64,000 bases of DNA. Source: DASYKT01 sp963718105. Lineage in GTDB: Bacteria; Acidobacteriota; Blastocatellia; Pyrinomonadales; Pyrinomonadaceae. Location: NCBI GenBank assembly GCA_963718105.1, contig OY970352.1, positions 3,596,001 through 3,660,000 on the forward strand, read 5' to 3'. How positions within the stretch are numbered: position 1 is the first letter of the stretch; every line of letters starts with the position of its first letter. The position numbers and the translations under genes were made by a program. Shown here one piece after another: positions 34,863 to 42,272 of the stretch. The notes under the pieces were generated by a model that had not been told where the DNA came from, did no database searches, and saw nothing but the letters and a program-made list of their open reading frames with translations.

Positions 34863-35768
34863 ATGCCCTTCCGAGTAACCGAATCAATGACCCGCTCTGA
34901 CTTTATGGCGCGCATAAACGCGCAGCGAAGCCGCTTGAGCGTTTTACAGGAACGGCTGGCGACGAATAAACGCATCAACCGCCCTTCGGACGATCCGGCC
35001 GGCGCGGAAGCGGTGTTGAATTTGCGCACCTCGCAAAAAGAGATCGACGGGTTTAAAAGAAATGCGCAGGCGGTGGACCATCAATTAGTTGCCGCGGACA
35101 ATTCGCTGACCGGTTACGAAAATATTCTGGAAAGAATTCGCGCGCTGGTGTCCCAGGGATTGAGCGATACCACCACGCAGGCGGCGAAAAATTCTATCGC
35201 TACCGAACTCGATGCTTTGAAAGCACGGATATTAAATGTCGCCAATACCAAATACGGCGATTCATATCTGTATGGCGGCACGCGGCAAGACGCTCCGCCT
35301 TTTGATCCCACGACACAGTCCCCGGCCGGAACACCGGCTTCGTCACAATATATCCAGATCGAACCGGGCGCGAACGCCATCCCGGTAGGTGTGACGGCGG
35401 AAAATGTTTTTTCCGATTCAAGCTCGACGATCTTTGCCGATCTGACGGCCGCCGCCGCCGCGCTGCGCGGAACCGGCGATCCCGTCGCCGACAAAGCTAC
35501 CCTGCACGGCACCATCTCGCGCCTGCAGATCTATACCGACCAGGTAACGCTTGCCCACGCGGTGGTGGGCGCCAATATGAGCATTACGGAAATGGCGCTT
35601 GACCGCCTGACCAACGACTCTCTCTCGATCGACAGCCGCGCCGGTGAGATCGAAGATGCTGATTTCGCGCAAACGGCGCTTGAACTCTCCGACGCACAGT
35701 CTGCCCTCGAAGCCACCCTTCAAACGGCCGCCGCCGGACGCCGCTCACTCTTTGACTATCTGTCCTAA
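34863..35768 (+). CDS. flgL: Hook-filament junction protein FlgL (HAP3)
   Basis: 301 residues. N-terminal RSRLSVLQERLATNKRINRPSDDPAGAEAVLNLR and C-terminal EIEDADFAQTALELSDAQSALEATLQTA helices match flagellin-like FlgL. Sits between FlgK and the filament. Likely on the same transcript as flgM-flgN-flgK. Confidence 0.96.
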   Translation: MPFRVTESMTRSDFMARINAQRSRLSVLQERLATNKRINRPSDDPAGAEAVLNLRTSQKEIDGFKRNAQAVDHQLVAADNSLTGYENILERIRALVSQGLSDTTTQAAKNSIATELDALKARILNVANTKYGDSYLYGGTRQDAPPFDPTTQSPAGTPASSQYIQIEPGANAIPVGVTAENVFSDSSSTIFADLTAAAAALRGTGDPVADKATLHGTISRLQIYTDQVTLAHAVVGANMSITEMALDRLTNDSLSIDSRAGEIEDADFAQTALELSDAQSALEATLQTAAAGRRSLFDYLS

Positions 35769-35848
35769 CGGTGAGTGATTAACTACAACATTTATTGACT
35801 CAACCGTTTTTCACTAGTCACTATTAACTAATTACTGCTTTTATTCCT

Positions 35849-36244
35849 ATGCCCGCAATAAAAATTAATGGAAAAGATCATTCTTACGAAGATGATCAGG
35901 TGATCGAATTTGCCGAAGGGCTCATCGGGCTGCCGCGTTTAAAACGCGCGGCGCTGGTCGAGTCAGACGAGTATTCGCCGTTCTGCTGGCTCGCTTCGCT
36001 GGATGACGAAAATATTCGTTTTGTCGTGGTCGACCCTTGCGCAGTCTATCCCGGTTATGAAACCGAGAGCGAAGAAGATGATGAATTTTCTTTTTGGGTG
36101 ATCGTAAAAGTTAATTCCGATTGGCAAAAAACGACGGTCAATCTGCGCGCGCCTATTTTTGTCGATAAAAAAACAAGATGCGGCGGCCAGGTCATCCTTA
36201 CCGAAAGCGAATACCAACTGGAGGAAGCGCTGCCGCTAAACTAA
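35849..36244 (+). CDS. fliW: Flagellar assembly factor FliW
   Basis: 131 residues with FliW features: VIEFAEGLIGLPRLKRAAL, DDENIRFVVVDP and SDWQKTTVNLRAPIFVDKKTRCGGQVIL. FliW binds flagellin and CsrA in turn: free FliW relieves CsrA repression of flagellin mRNA. The csrA gene starts 4 bp later, and the flagellin gene lies 1.8 kb downstream. Confidence 0.95.
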   Translation: MPAIKINGKDHSYEDDQVIEFAEGLIGLPRLKRAALVESDEYSPFCWLASLDDENIRFVVVDPCAVYPGYETESEEDDEFSFWVIVKVNSDWQKTTVNLRAPIFVDKKTRCGGQVILTESEYQLEEALPLN

Positions 36245-36248
36245 ATAA

Positions 36249-36497
36249 ATGCTGGTCTTATCACGCCGCCCCGGCGAAAAAATAGTGATCGGGAACGAAG
36301 TTTTTATCGAAGTACTTTCGGTAAGCGGCGAGGGCGTGCGTCTCGGGATCAGCGCGCCGCGCGAAACTTCGGTGCATCGCTTTGAAGTGTTTGCCGAAAT
36401 AGAAGCGGCCAACCTGGCTGCCGAAGCAGTGGTGGGCGAACCAAACAACTCAGCGCTAAAAGACCTCTCGGCGCATCTCCGCAACAAAGACAAATGA
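36249..36497 (+). CDS. csrA: Carbon storage / flagellin translation regulator CsrA
   Basis: 82 residues. MLVLSRRPGEKIVIGNEVFIEVLSV, GEGVRLGISAPRETSVHRFEVF is the full CsrA fold including the RNA-binding RLGI and VHR residues. The C-terminus is about 20 residues longer than E. coli CsrA, as in FliW-linked forms where the tail contacts FliW. Likely target: the fliC leader. Overlaps motA by 4 bp. Confidence 0.96.
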   Translation: MLVLSRRPGEKIVIGNEVFIEVLSVSGEGVRLGISAPRETSVHRFEVFAEIEAANLAAEAVVGEPNNSALKDLSAHLRNKDK

Positions 36498-37246
36498 AAC
36501 GTTTTGACTGGACCATCGGAATCGGGCTTTTGATCGGCATCGCGGCCGTGGGCGGCGGTGCGTGGATCGAAGGTTTGAACTTGAGCTTTCTCTGGCATCC
36601 GACGGCGGCCATGATCGTCGGCGGCGGAACGCTGGGCGCGGTGATCATTCGCCGCGGAATGGGCGGAGTGTTCGGCGCGATCCGCGCGGTCTGGAGATTG
36701 CGCTTAAAAGACGAAGGCGCGGAAGAGCACCCGATGGAACTGGCCAAACTGGCCTGGCTCTCGCGCAATGTAAAGAAAAACGGGCTGAAGGAATTTGAAA
36801 CTTATGCCGAGAAATGCGATGACCTTCTGGTCGCACAGGGATTAGTTTTACTGGCCGACAATACCAATATCGAAGAAGTGCGCGTGGCGCTTGCCCAGAG
36901 ACTGGAACAGGAAGACCGCGACGGGCTGCAGGATTCCGCGACGCTCGAAGCCGCCGGCGGATTTGCTCCTACCTTTGGAATACTGGGCGCGGTCATCGGG
37001 CTGATCGGCGTGCTGCGCATTCTCGACCGCCCCGACGCGCTCGGCGCCGGGATCGCAACCGCTTTTGTCGCCACGATCTATGGCATCGGCATTGCCAACC
37101 TGCTGCTTTTTCCTCTCGCTACCCGCCTCCGCTCACGCCACGAAGTTGTTATGAAACGCCGCGACGAGATCGCTTCCGTTATCCTCGCCCTGGGCCTCAA
37201 AGAAACTCCGCGCGCGATAATAAATAAATTCAATTTAAGAAAATGA
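36494..37246 (+). CDS. motA: Flagellar stator protein MotA (first set, MotC-like)
   Basis: 250 residues with four membrane helices. The third and fourth read AAGGFAPTFGILGAVIGLIGVL and GAGIATAFVATIYGIGIANLLLFPLA, the MotA/PomA ion-channel motifs. The cytoplasmic loop carries the FliG-contact region. Closer in layout to MotC/PomA-type stators than the second copy at 53770-54630. Coupled to csrA and motB by 4-bp overlaps. Confidence 0.93.
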   Translation: MKRFDWTIGIGLLIGIAAVGGGAWIEGLNLSFLWHPTAAMIVGGGTLGAVIIRRGMGGVFGAIRAVWRLRLKDEGAEEHPMELAKLAWLSRNVKKNGLKEFETYAEKCDDLLVAQGLVLLADNTNIEEVRVALAQRLEQEDRDGLQDSATLEAAGGFAPTFGILGAVIGLIGVLRILDRPDALGAGIATAFVATIYGIGIANLLLFPLATRLRSRHEVVMKRRDEIASVILALGLKETPRAIINKFNLRK

Positions 37247-37896
37247 TGATTCGCCGGCGAAAAGTTGCTGTTGAAACCGAAGACCGCCATCGCGACCGGT
37301 GGCTGATCTCGTATGCCGATCTGGTGACGCTGCTGCTGGCGCTGTTCATAGTGCTCTATGCCGCCAGCGATCATGAAAGGGCGAAACAGATCGCCGCAAG
37401 TTTTGCCGCGCATAATTACGGGGGCTCCGGAATTTTACCGGGCAACGCCAGCCCCGACGAGAGCGAAAATAACACGGAAAAAACCTTGACGAACAACCCC
37501 GTCCTGATGCAAAAAGCAAAGGTCCAACAGACCTCGCGCGGGCTGATAGTTTCAATTTCAGAAGCGGGGTTTTTTGCGCCCGGTGAAGCTGCGATCAGCC
37601 CTGAAGCAGCACACATCATCTCTACCCTGGCCGAAACATTAAAGAATGAAAACACGCCCATCCGCGTGGAAGGTCATACGGACGCGACACCGATCTCGAA
37701 TTCGCGCTTTTCGTCGAATTGGGAACTCTCTACGGCGCGGGCCGCAACCGTGCTGCAAAAACTGATCGAGTATGGCTTTCCGCCCGACAAACTCTCGGCG
37801 GCAGGTTACGGAGGCTTTCAACCGGTAGCGGATAACGGCACAGCCGAGGGGCGCGCCCAGAACCGCCGCGTGGATATTGTCATTTTGAATCGCTAA
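37243..37896 (+). CDS. motB: Flagellar stator protein MotB (first set, MotD-like)
   Basis: 217 residues. A single helix after a basic N-terminus with the ion-binding Asp in LISYADLVTLLLALFIVLYA. The C-terminal OmpA-like peptidoglycan-binding domain starts near residue 115 (IRVEGHTDATPISNSRFSSNWELSTARA; QNRRVDIVIL). Anchors MotA to the wall. Confidence 0.93.
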   Translation: MMIRRRKVAVETEDRHRDRWLISYADLVTLLLALFIVLYAASDHERAKQIAASFAAHNYGGSGILPGNASPDESENNTEKTLTNNPVLMQKAKVQQTSRGLIVSISEAGFFAPGEAAISPEAAHIISTLAETLKNENTPIRVEGHTDATPISNSRFSSNWELSTARAATVLQKLIEYGFPPDKLSAAGYGGFQPVADNGTAEGRAQNRRVDIVILNR

Positions 37897-37948
37897 CCCC
37901 TTTTAACACATAAGTTTAGCGATTTGCATTTTTTCTTTGAAAAACCGC

Positions 37949-37975
37949 TAAAGTTTTTTGATAAGAAACCGATAA
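37949..37975 (+). promoter_or_regulatory. Sigma-28 promoter for flagellin
   Basis: TAAAGTTT (37949-37956), 11 bases, then ACCGATAA (37968-37975): 15 of 16 consensus bases for FliA. The predicted start near 37982 gives a leader of about 110 nt before fliC. Confidence 0.88.
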
Positions 37976-38036
37976 GTTCACTTGAGGCGCACCGCGCGTT
38001 TCAACTTTGTAAATAACCATTCACTTTAACCCGACC

Positions 38037-38050
38037 AAGCAAGGACGCTT
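38037..38050 (+). promoter_or_regulatory. Upstream CsrA-site hairpin in the fliC leader
   Basis: AAGC (38037-38040) and GCTT (38047-38050) close the six-base loop AAGGAC, placing GGA in the loop as CsrA prefers. It is paired with a second such hairpin 20 nt downstream. Confidence 0.6.
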
Positions 38051-38069
38051 AAGGTCATCAACCAACCAA

Positions 38070-38083
38070 GTTCACGGAGGAAC
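38070..38083 (+). promoter_or_regulatory. CsrA-site hairpin covering the fliC ribosome site
   Basis: GTTC (38070-38073) and GAAC (38080-38083) close the loop ACGGAG. The loop holds the Shine-Dalgarno sequence GGAGG, ending 12 bases before ATG 38093, so bound CsrA would block translation start. Confidence 0.65.
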
Positions 38084-38092
38084 TAAAATAAC

Positions 38093-38941
38093 ATGTCTAA
38101 CTTTTCATTAGTAAATAACACTTCATCTGCCACTTCACAGAGCAGCCTGGGCGTTACCAGTGCCAAGCTTAACAAAACCTTGCAGCGCCTTTCGTCGGGT
38201 CTGCGTATCAACAGATCCGGTGACGATGCGGCCGGTTTGGCCATCGCAAACCAGTTCCGCAGCGACATCTCGGTCCTGTCACAGGGCGTCCGTAATGCTA
38301 ACGACGGCCTCTCGACCCTGCAGATCATCGACGGTGGTTTGAACACCATCTCGGGCCTGCTGGATCGCGCGGCTTCGCTGGCGACCCAGGCTGCTTCGGG
38401 AACTTTTGCGGGCGATCGTCAGACGCTGCAGGATGAGCTCGACAAGGTCACTGCGGAAATCACGCGTCAGGCCGGCAACATCGGCTTGAGCGCAGCCGGC
38501 GTTGACGACGGCGACGACAAGTACGTTGCTGAACTCGAAGTCTACATCGGCGGCGGAGCTTCCGCGGAAGCTACCGGAAACTCGGTTATGATCGATCTTT
38601 CCGCCGCTGCGGCCGATGCCGAAACCCTCGAAGTCGACGGCCTGGATATCACGGACGTTGACGGCGCGAAGGACGCGATCGCGGCCATCAGAACTGCGGT
38701 TGCCACCCTCGGAACCGTTCAGGGCCAGGTCGGTGCGGGCCAGAACAATCTGAGCCAGGCGGTGGACCTTGCCTCTGCGCAGATCACCAACTTCCAGGCT
38801 GCTGAATCGGCTATCCGCGACGCGGACATCGCTGCTGAAGCTTCGAACATGGCGCGTCTGGCGACCTTGCAGCAGGCTGGTGTCTCTGCTTTGGCGCAGG
38901 CGAATCAGTCGAGCCAGGCTCTGCTGTCGCTGTTACGCTAG
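38093..38941 (+). CDS. fliC: Flagellin
   Basis: 282 residues, a short flagellin. N-terminal D0/D1 (TLQRLSSGLRINRSGDDAAGLAIANQFRSDI, NDGLSTLQIIDGGLNTISGLLDRAASLATQAASGTF) and C-terminal (SAIRDADIAAEASNMARLATLQQAGVSALAQANQ) are intact, while the variable centre is only about 70 residues (acidic, Ala-rich). Builds the filament. Sigma-28 promoter, probable CsrA control, and a strong terminator after the gene. Confidence 0.97.
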   Translation: MSNFSLVNNTSSATSQSSLGVTSAKLNKTLQRLSSGLRINRSGDDAAGLAIANQFRSDISVLSQGVRNANDGLSTLQIIDGGLNTISGLLDRAASLATQAASGTFAGDRQTLQDELDKVTAEITRQAGNIGLSAAGVDDGDDKYVAELEVYIGGGASAEATGNSVMIDLSAAAADAETLEVDGLDITDVDGAKDAIAAIRTAVATLGTVQGQVGAGQNNLSQAVDLASAQITNFQAAESAIRDADIAAEASNMARLATLQQAGVSALAQANQSSQALLSLLR

Positions 38942-38971
38942 TTCCACGGTTGATTTCTTCTTAAGCCTCGC

Positions 38972-39009
38972 GGCGAAGTTCGGTGAAAAAGCTTTCACCG
39001 GACTTCGCC
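38972..39009 (+). terminator. Terminator hairpin after fliC
   Basis: GGCGAAGTTCGGTGAAA and TTTCACCGGACTTCGCC form a 17-bp stem with one G-U pair and loop AAGC. A later CAAAAGGCTTTTG adds a second small hairpin ending in TTTT. Confidence 0.75.
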
Positions 39010-39049
39010 CAAAAGGCTTTTGAGAAGGAATAAAGGAGAAGAAAGTAAT

Positions 39050-39388
39050 ATGTATCTTTATTCTGTGAAATCAACTCAACCCGTTCGGGGCATCGAGGTC
39101 AGCGATGCAACATTCCTTCCCGGACAAACCCGAACGCAACAAAAGGCCGCCGATGACACTCCGAAAAGAAGTGTCAAAAGCGAAAGGCTCGCCGAGGTCC
39201 AAACTGTGTTAGCGGAAAGCAACATCAGCATGAAATTCACTTCGAGCGAACAGACAAGCGGGATCGTTGTCCAACTGGTCGACGAAACTACCGGCGAAAC
39301 CATTATTCAAATACCGAATGAAGTTTCGCTGAAATTGGCCGCCGTCAATATCAAGCTGTCCGGCTTGATCGTGGACGAAACGGCCTGA
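39050..39388 (+). CDS. flaG: FlaG-family protein
   Basis: 112 residues from ATG 39050, with AAAGGAGAAG upstream. The C-terminal half (VQTVLAESNISMKFTSSEQTSGIVVQLVDETTGETIIQIPNEVSLKLA) is the FlaG domain; the N-terminus is polar. FlaG proteins influence filament length. Located between fliC and fliD, its usual place. Confidence 0.9.
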   Translation: MYLYSVKSTQPVRGIEVSDATFLPGQTRTQQKAADDTPKRSVKSERLAEVQTVLAESNISMKFTSSEQTSGIVVQLVDETTGETIIQIPNEVSLKLAAVNIKLSGLIVDETA

Positions 39389-39394
39389 ATGAAA

Positions 39395-39428
39395 ACGGCT
39401 GCCGGAGTGTAGAGGCTCCGGCGGCCGT
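39395..39428 (+). terminator. Hairpin between flaG and fliD
   Basis: ACGGCTGCCGGAG (39395-39407) and CTCCGGCGGCCGT (39416-39428) form a 13-bp stem with one G-U pair. No T-run follows, so it may stabilise mRNA ends rather than terminate. Confidence 0.45.
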
Positions 39429-39445
39429 GATCTACATAAAATCTT

Positions 39446-40855
39446 ATGGCAACAGTAAATTTTAGCGGCATCGGCAGCGGCATAGATTTCAGCCTGATCC
39501 GCGATGCGATCATCTCGCAGCGCTCGGTCCCGATCACGCAACTGCAAACAAAGGTCAGCAGCTACAATAGCCGCATGGGCGCGCTCCGGCAGCTAAACAC
39601 TTTGCTGGCAACGCTTACCACCGCTTCCGAGGCGTTGACCGGGCGCGATGTCGGCACCGGACGCACCGGAACCGCGACCGACGAATCTATCGCTACCGCG
39701 ACTGCCACCAGCCAGGCGACGCTGGGCGGCTTTGAAGTAAATGTGACGCGGGTCGCGACCGCATTGACGCAGAGTTCACGTACGTACGGCTCGACCAGCG
39801 AAGCCGTTCTCGCCGGCGGCGCAACGACCGCCACCTTCGAGCTGCGAAAAGGCGGAGCGGCCACCGGAACGCCGATCACTATCGATTCCGGCAACAACAC
39901 GCTGGCCGGGCTGCGCGACGCCATCAATAACGCGAATGCCGGAGTGACCGCCACTATCGTCGATATCACCGGCGACGGCACCCAGCAAAAATTAGTTTTG
40001 AGTTCGGCGGAAACCGGAGCGGCAGGCCGTGTCGAACTGGTGGAAACCACTGCGGCCGGCGATACGGGAACGCTCGCCGACATGAATCTGGCCTCGATCA
40101 ACCCGGCGGACAATGACTTTTCCAAATTAGACGCTTCTCTTTCGATCAACGGCCTGAACATCACGCGCTCGAACAACACAATTTCGGACGCGGTATCGGG
40201 CGTAACGTTGAGCTTGAAAAAAGCCGGTACGGCCACGATCAACATCACGCAGTCGAACGACGTAGAAACAAAACTGAAAAGCTTTGTCGATGCCTATAAT
40301 GCGGTGCAGGCCCTTGTCGCGGCGCAGTATACCAAAGACGCCAGCGGCAGGCCGACCGGCGTTCTGGCCGGCGATACGACCCTGCGCAGCGTTCAGCAGC
40401 AATTGCGCGGCGCGCTTAACACCATCTCTGAAACTAACGGCGGCTCGCTGGAAACGCTGTCGGAGATCGGCCTGACGGCTGCTGCCGACGGCCATCTGAA
40501 ATTAGACTCCACCGTGCTGAATGAAAAGCTGCAAACCAATGCGGCGGACGTTCGCGCGCTGCTCTACGGCGCGACCGCCGGCGACACCGGAATTTTCCAG
40601 GGCATTCATAAAACCTCGAGCGGGATGAGCGACGCCGCCACCGGCAGCATACAAAGCGCGATCACCGGATATGAATCTTCGATCAGAAGTATGAACACTT
40701 CCATTTCAAAAAAGATGGAAGCTATCGCACGATTGAGAGAAAGCCTGACCCGGCAGTTTGCCGCGGTGGATGCCGCCATCGGACAGATAAACTCACAGGG
40801 AACCGCCCTGTCGAGCATCATGACCTCGCTGCAAAACGCCAACAGTAATAAGTAG
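39446..40855 (+). CDS. fliD: Filament cap protein FliD (HAP2)
   Basis: 469 residues. N-terminal FSGIGSGIDFSLIRDAIISQRSVPITQLQTKVSSYNSRMGALRQLN is the FliD_N start. The central domain is rich in Thr, Ala and Gly. The C-terminal coiled coil (SSIRSMNTSISKKMEAIARLRESLTRQFAAVDAAIGQINSQG) inserts into the filament. Caps and folds flagellin. Its stop codon lies within the following terminator stem. Confidence 0.95.
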   Translation: MATVNFSGIGSGIDFSLIRDAIISQRSVPITQLQTKVSSYNSRMGALRQLNTLLATLTTASEALTGRDVGTGRTGTATDESIATATATSQATLGGFEVNVTRVATALTQSSRTYGSTSEAVLAGGATTATFELRKGGAATGTPITIDSGNNTLAGLRDAINNANAGVTATIVDITGDGTQQKLVLSSAETGAAGRVELVETTAAGDTGTLADMNLASINPADNDFSKLDASLSINGLNITRSNNTISDAVSGVTLSLKKAGTATINITQSNDVETKLKSFVDAYNAVQALVAAQYTKDASGRPTGVLAGDTTLRSVQQQLRGALNTISETNGGSLETLSEIGLTAAADGHLKLDSTVLNEKLQTNAADVRALLYGATAGDTGIFQGIHKTSSGMSDAATGSIQSAITGYESSIRSMNTSISKKMEAIARLRESLTRQFAAVDAAIGQINSQGTALSSIMTSLQNANSNK

Positions 40856-40882
40856 CGCCACCGTCTCGGTGGCGCTACTTTT
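40850..40882 (+). terminator. Terminator overlapping the fliD stop codon
   Basis: AAGTAGCGCCACC and GGTGGCGCTACTT form a perfect 13-bp stem with loop GTCTC and TTTT tail. TAG of fliD (40853-40855) is inside the 5' arm. The GTAGCGCC arm is that of the dispersed element family at 1-30 and 18691-18790. Confidence 0.85.
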
Positions 40883-40904
40883 ACGTTCTTTGACTTTGGG
40901 CCGT

Positions 40905-40931
40905 TAAAGATTTTCCGACAAATGCCGATAA
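40905..40931 (+). promoter_or_regulatory. Sigma-28 promoter for fliS
   Basis: TAAAGATT (40905-40912), 11 bases, then GCCGATAA (40924-40931): 15 of 16 consensus bases. It lies about 45 bp before the fliS ATG and after the fliD terminator. Confidence 0.88.
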
Positions 40932-40975
40932 GGTAATTGGTATTCACGCGTACCACTTAAAAAAGGAAGATCAGA

Positions 40976-41428
40976 ATGTATCCCCAACCAAAAGCATTAG
41001 CCAGTTACGGCCGTGTAGCCAATATCGAAACCAACCCGCTGACGCAGGTAGTGATGCTCTATGACGGAGCGATCAAGTTTCTCAGCCTGACGGCGCAGGA
41101 TATCGAAAACAAGGACATGGTGGCCAAGGCAGAGCACTCTAACAGAGCGCTGGACATCATCAACTACCTTCAATCGATACTGGATTTTGAACGCGGCGGT
41201 TCGGTTGCCGTTAGCCTGGATAAGCTGTATCGCAGCATCACGGTCCTGATTCTGCGCGCAAGCGCGGAACTCGACCCGAAACTGATGCGGCGCGCGGCAG
41301 AGTTGATGATCCCGGTGAGAGACGCCTGGGAAACCAACTCAAAAAACGCCTCGATGAAAACCTCTCCCTTTGAAGTACTGCCGGAAAACGCTGTCCCCAA
41401 CACAGCGCAGATAAACCGGATGGCCTAA
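40976..41428 (+). CDS. fliS: Flagellin export chaperone FliS
   Basis: 150 residues. NPLTQVVMLYDGAIKFLSLTAQDIENKD, then VAKAEHSNRALDIINYLQSILDFERGGSVAVSLDKLYRSI matches the FliS four-helix bundle. It keeps flagellin from polymerising in the cytoplasm. Its own sigma-28 promoter and the preceding terminator separate it from fliD. Confidence 0.95.
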   Translation: MYPQPKALASYGRVANIETNPLTQVVMLYDGAIKFLSLTAQDIENKDMVAKAEHSNRALDIINYLQSILDFERGGSVAVSLDKLYRSITVLILRASAELDPKLMRRAAELMIPVRDAWETNSKNASMKTSPFEVLPENAVPNTAQINRMA

Positions 41429-41444
41429 AAAGCCTGATTATCAA

Positions 41445-41666
41445 ATGCAACACTTTGAAGAAGAAAACGAACAACCCGCTCCGCTGCTCGATCTTCTGAT
41501 CAACCAGTGCGACGACCTGGAAGAATTAATGGGCCTGATGCGCAAGCAACTGGAAGCCATGCGCAGCGCAGACAGCAGCGCGGTAACCAGCATCCGCGAT
41601 GAGCAGGACGAGCTGGGGAAAAAGCTCGAGATATCGCAGCAGCGGATCGACCGCAAGATGTTATGA
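41445..41666 (+). CDS. Small FliT/FlgN-like helical protein
   Basis: 73 residues, all helical: LLDLLINQCDDLEELMGLMRKQLEAM, then IRDEQDELGKKLEISQQRIDRKM. The next gene begins with the same pattern (LLAGQCADLEVLFDLAQRE), so this looks like a duplicated N-terminal half. Its stop overlaps the next start (ATGA). Probably a chaperone or regulator of the FliT kind, by context only. Confidence 0.65.
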   Translation: MQHFEEENEQPAPLLDLLINQCDDLEELMGLMRKQLEAMRSADSSAVTSIRDEQDELGKKLEISQQRIDRKML

Positions 41667-42106
41667 ACTATACAAATAGATTGAAAGAAAATTCGGATTC
41701 GCTGATCGGCCTGCTGGCCGGGCAGTGCGCCGATCTGGAAGTTCTCTTCGATCTGGCGCAGCGCGAGACTGCGGCTGCCGGGCAAAAAGATTTCGAGACG
41801 GTATTTAACATCGTCACCGAGCGCGCCAGAATAGGCGAAAAGCTGGAAACGTACCAGCGTCAGATCGCCGAACTTCGCAGCTTTCTGGCAGGCTCCGAAA
41901 GCGTGTACGAGAGCTCTTCGCTAACGGCGCGGATCAATCAGCTCGCCGAGCAAACCCTCGCGCAGGACGCGCAGACAAAACTTCTCTTAAACGATGCCCG
42001 CGAAGAAACCGCGCTCGAGTTAAGAAATCTCGCGACCGGAAAACGCAGCATAAACGTGTATTTGCAGGAGATGCAAAAAGGCTTGAGCTATAACGAGAGT
42101 TTGTAA
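41663..42106 (+). CDS. FliT/FlgN-like flagellar chaperone
   Basis: 147 residues, helical throughout (SLIGLLAGQCADLEVLFDLAQRETAAAGQ; RIGEKLETYQRQIAELRSFL; NVYLQEMQKGLSYNESL). Position right after fliS and the C-terminal LQEMQKG, a FlgN/FliT-like ending, support an export-chaperone role. The client is not known; FliD is the usual client for FliT. Confidence 0.7.
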   Translation: MNYTNRLKENSDSLIGLLAGQCADLEVLFDLAQRETAAAGQKDFETVFNIVTERARIGEKLETYQRQIAELRSFLAGSESVYESSSLTARINQLAEQTLAQDAQTKLLLNDAREETALELRNLATGKRSINVYLQEMQKGLSYNESL

Positions 42107-42110
42107 AACC

Positions 42111-42270
42111 GGGAGCGCGGACGGCTCGTCCGCAATGAGCGCTTTGCACGAAATAAATTGCCGCAAAAAGGCACAAGAAACACTAAAGATCTTTTGTGAA
42201 TTTTGTGCTTTTTTTGCGGCAAATATTTTGCTTGTCTGCGACAAGCATGCGGACGAGCCGTCCGCGCTCC
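42111..42270. repeat. GGGAGCGCGGACGGCTCG inverted-repeat element (copy 4) with nested second element
   Basis: Outer inverted ends lie at 42111-42134 and 42248-42270. The inner sequence carries another inverted pair (AATTGCCGCAAAAA with GCACAA against TTGTGC with TTTTTTTGCGGCAAAT), about 80 bp. It looks like one palindromic element inside another, between the convergent fliT-like and flrC-like genes. The stem could also act as a bidirectional terminator. Confidence 0.8.
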
Positions 42271-42272
42271 AA

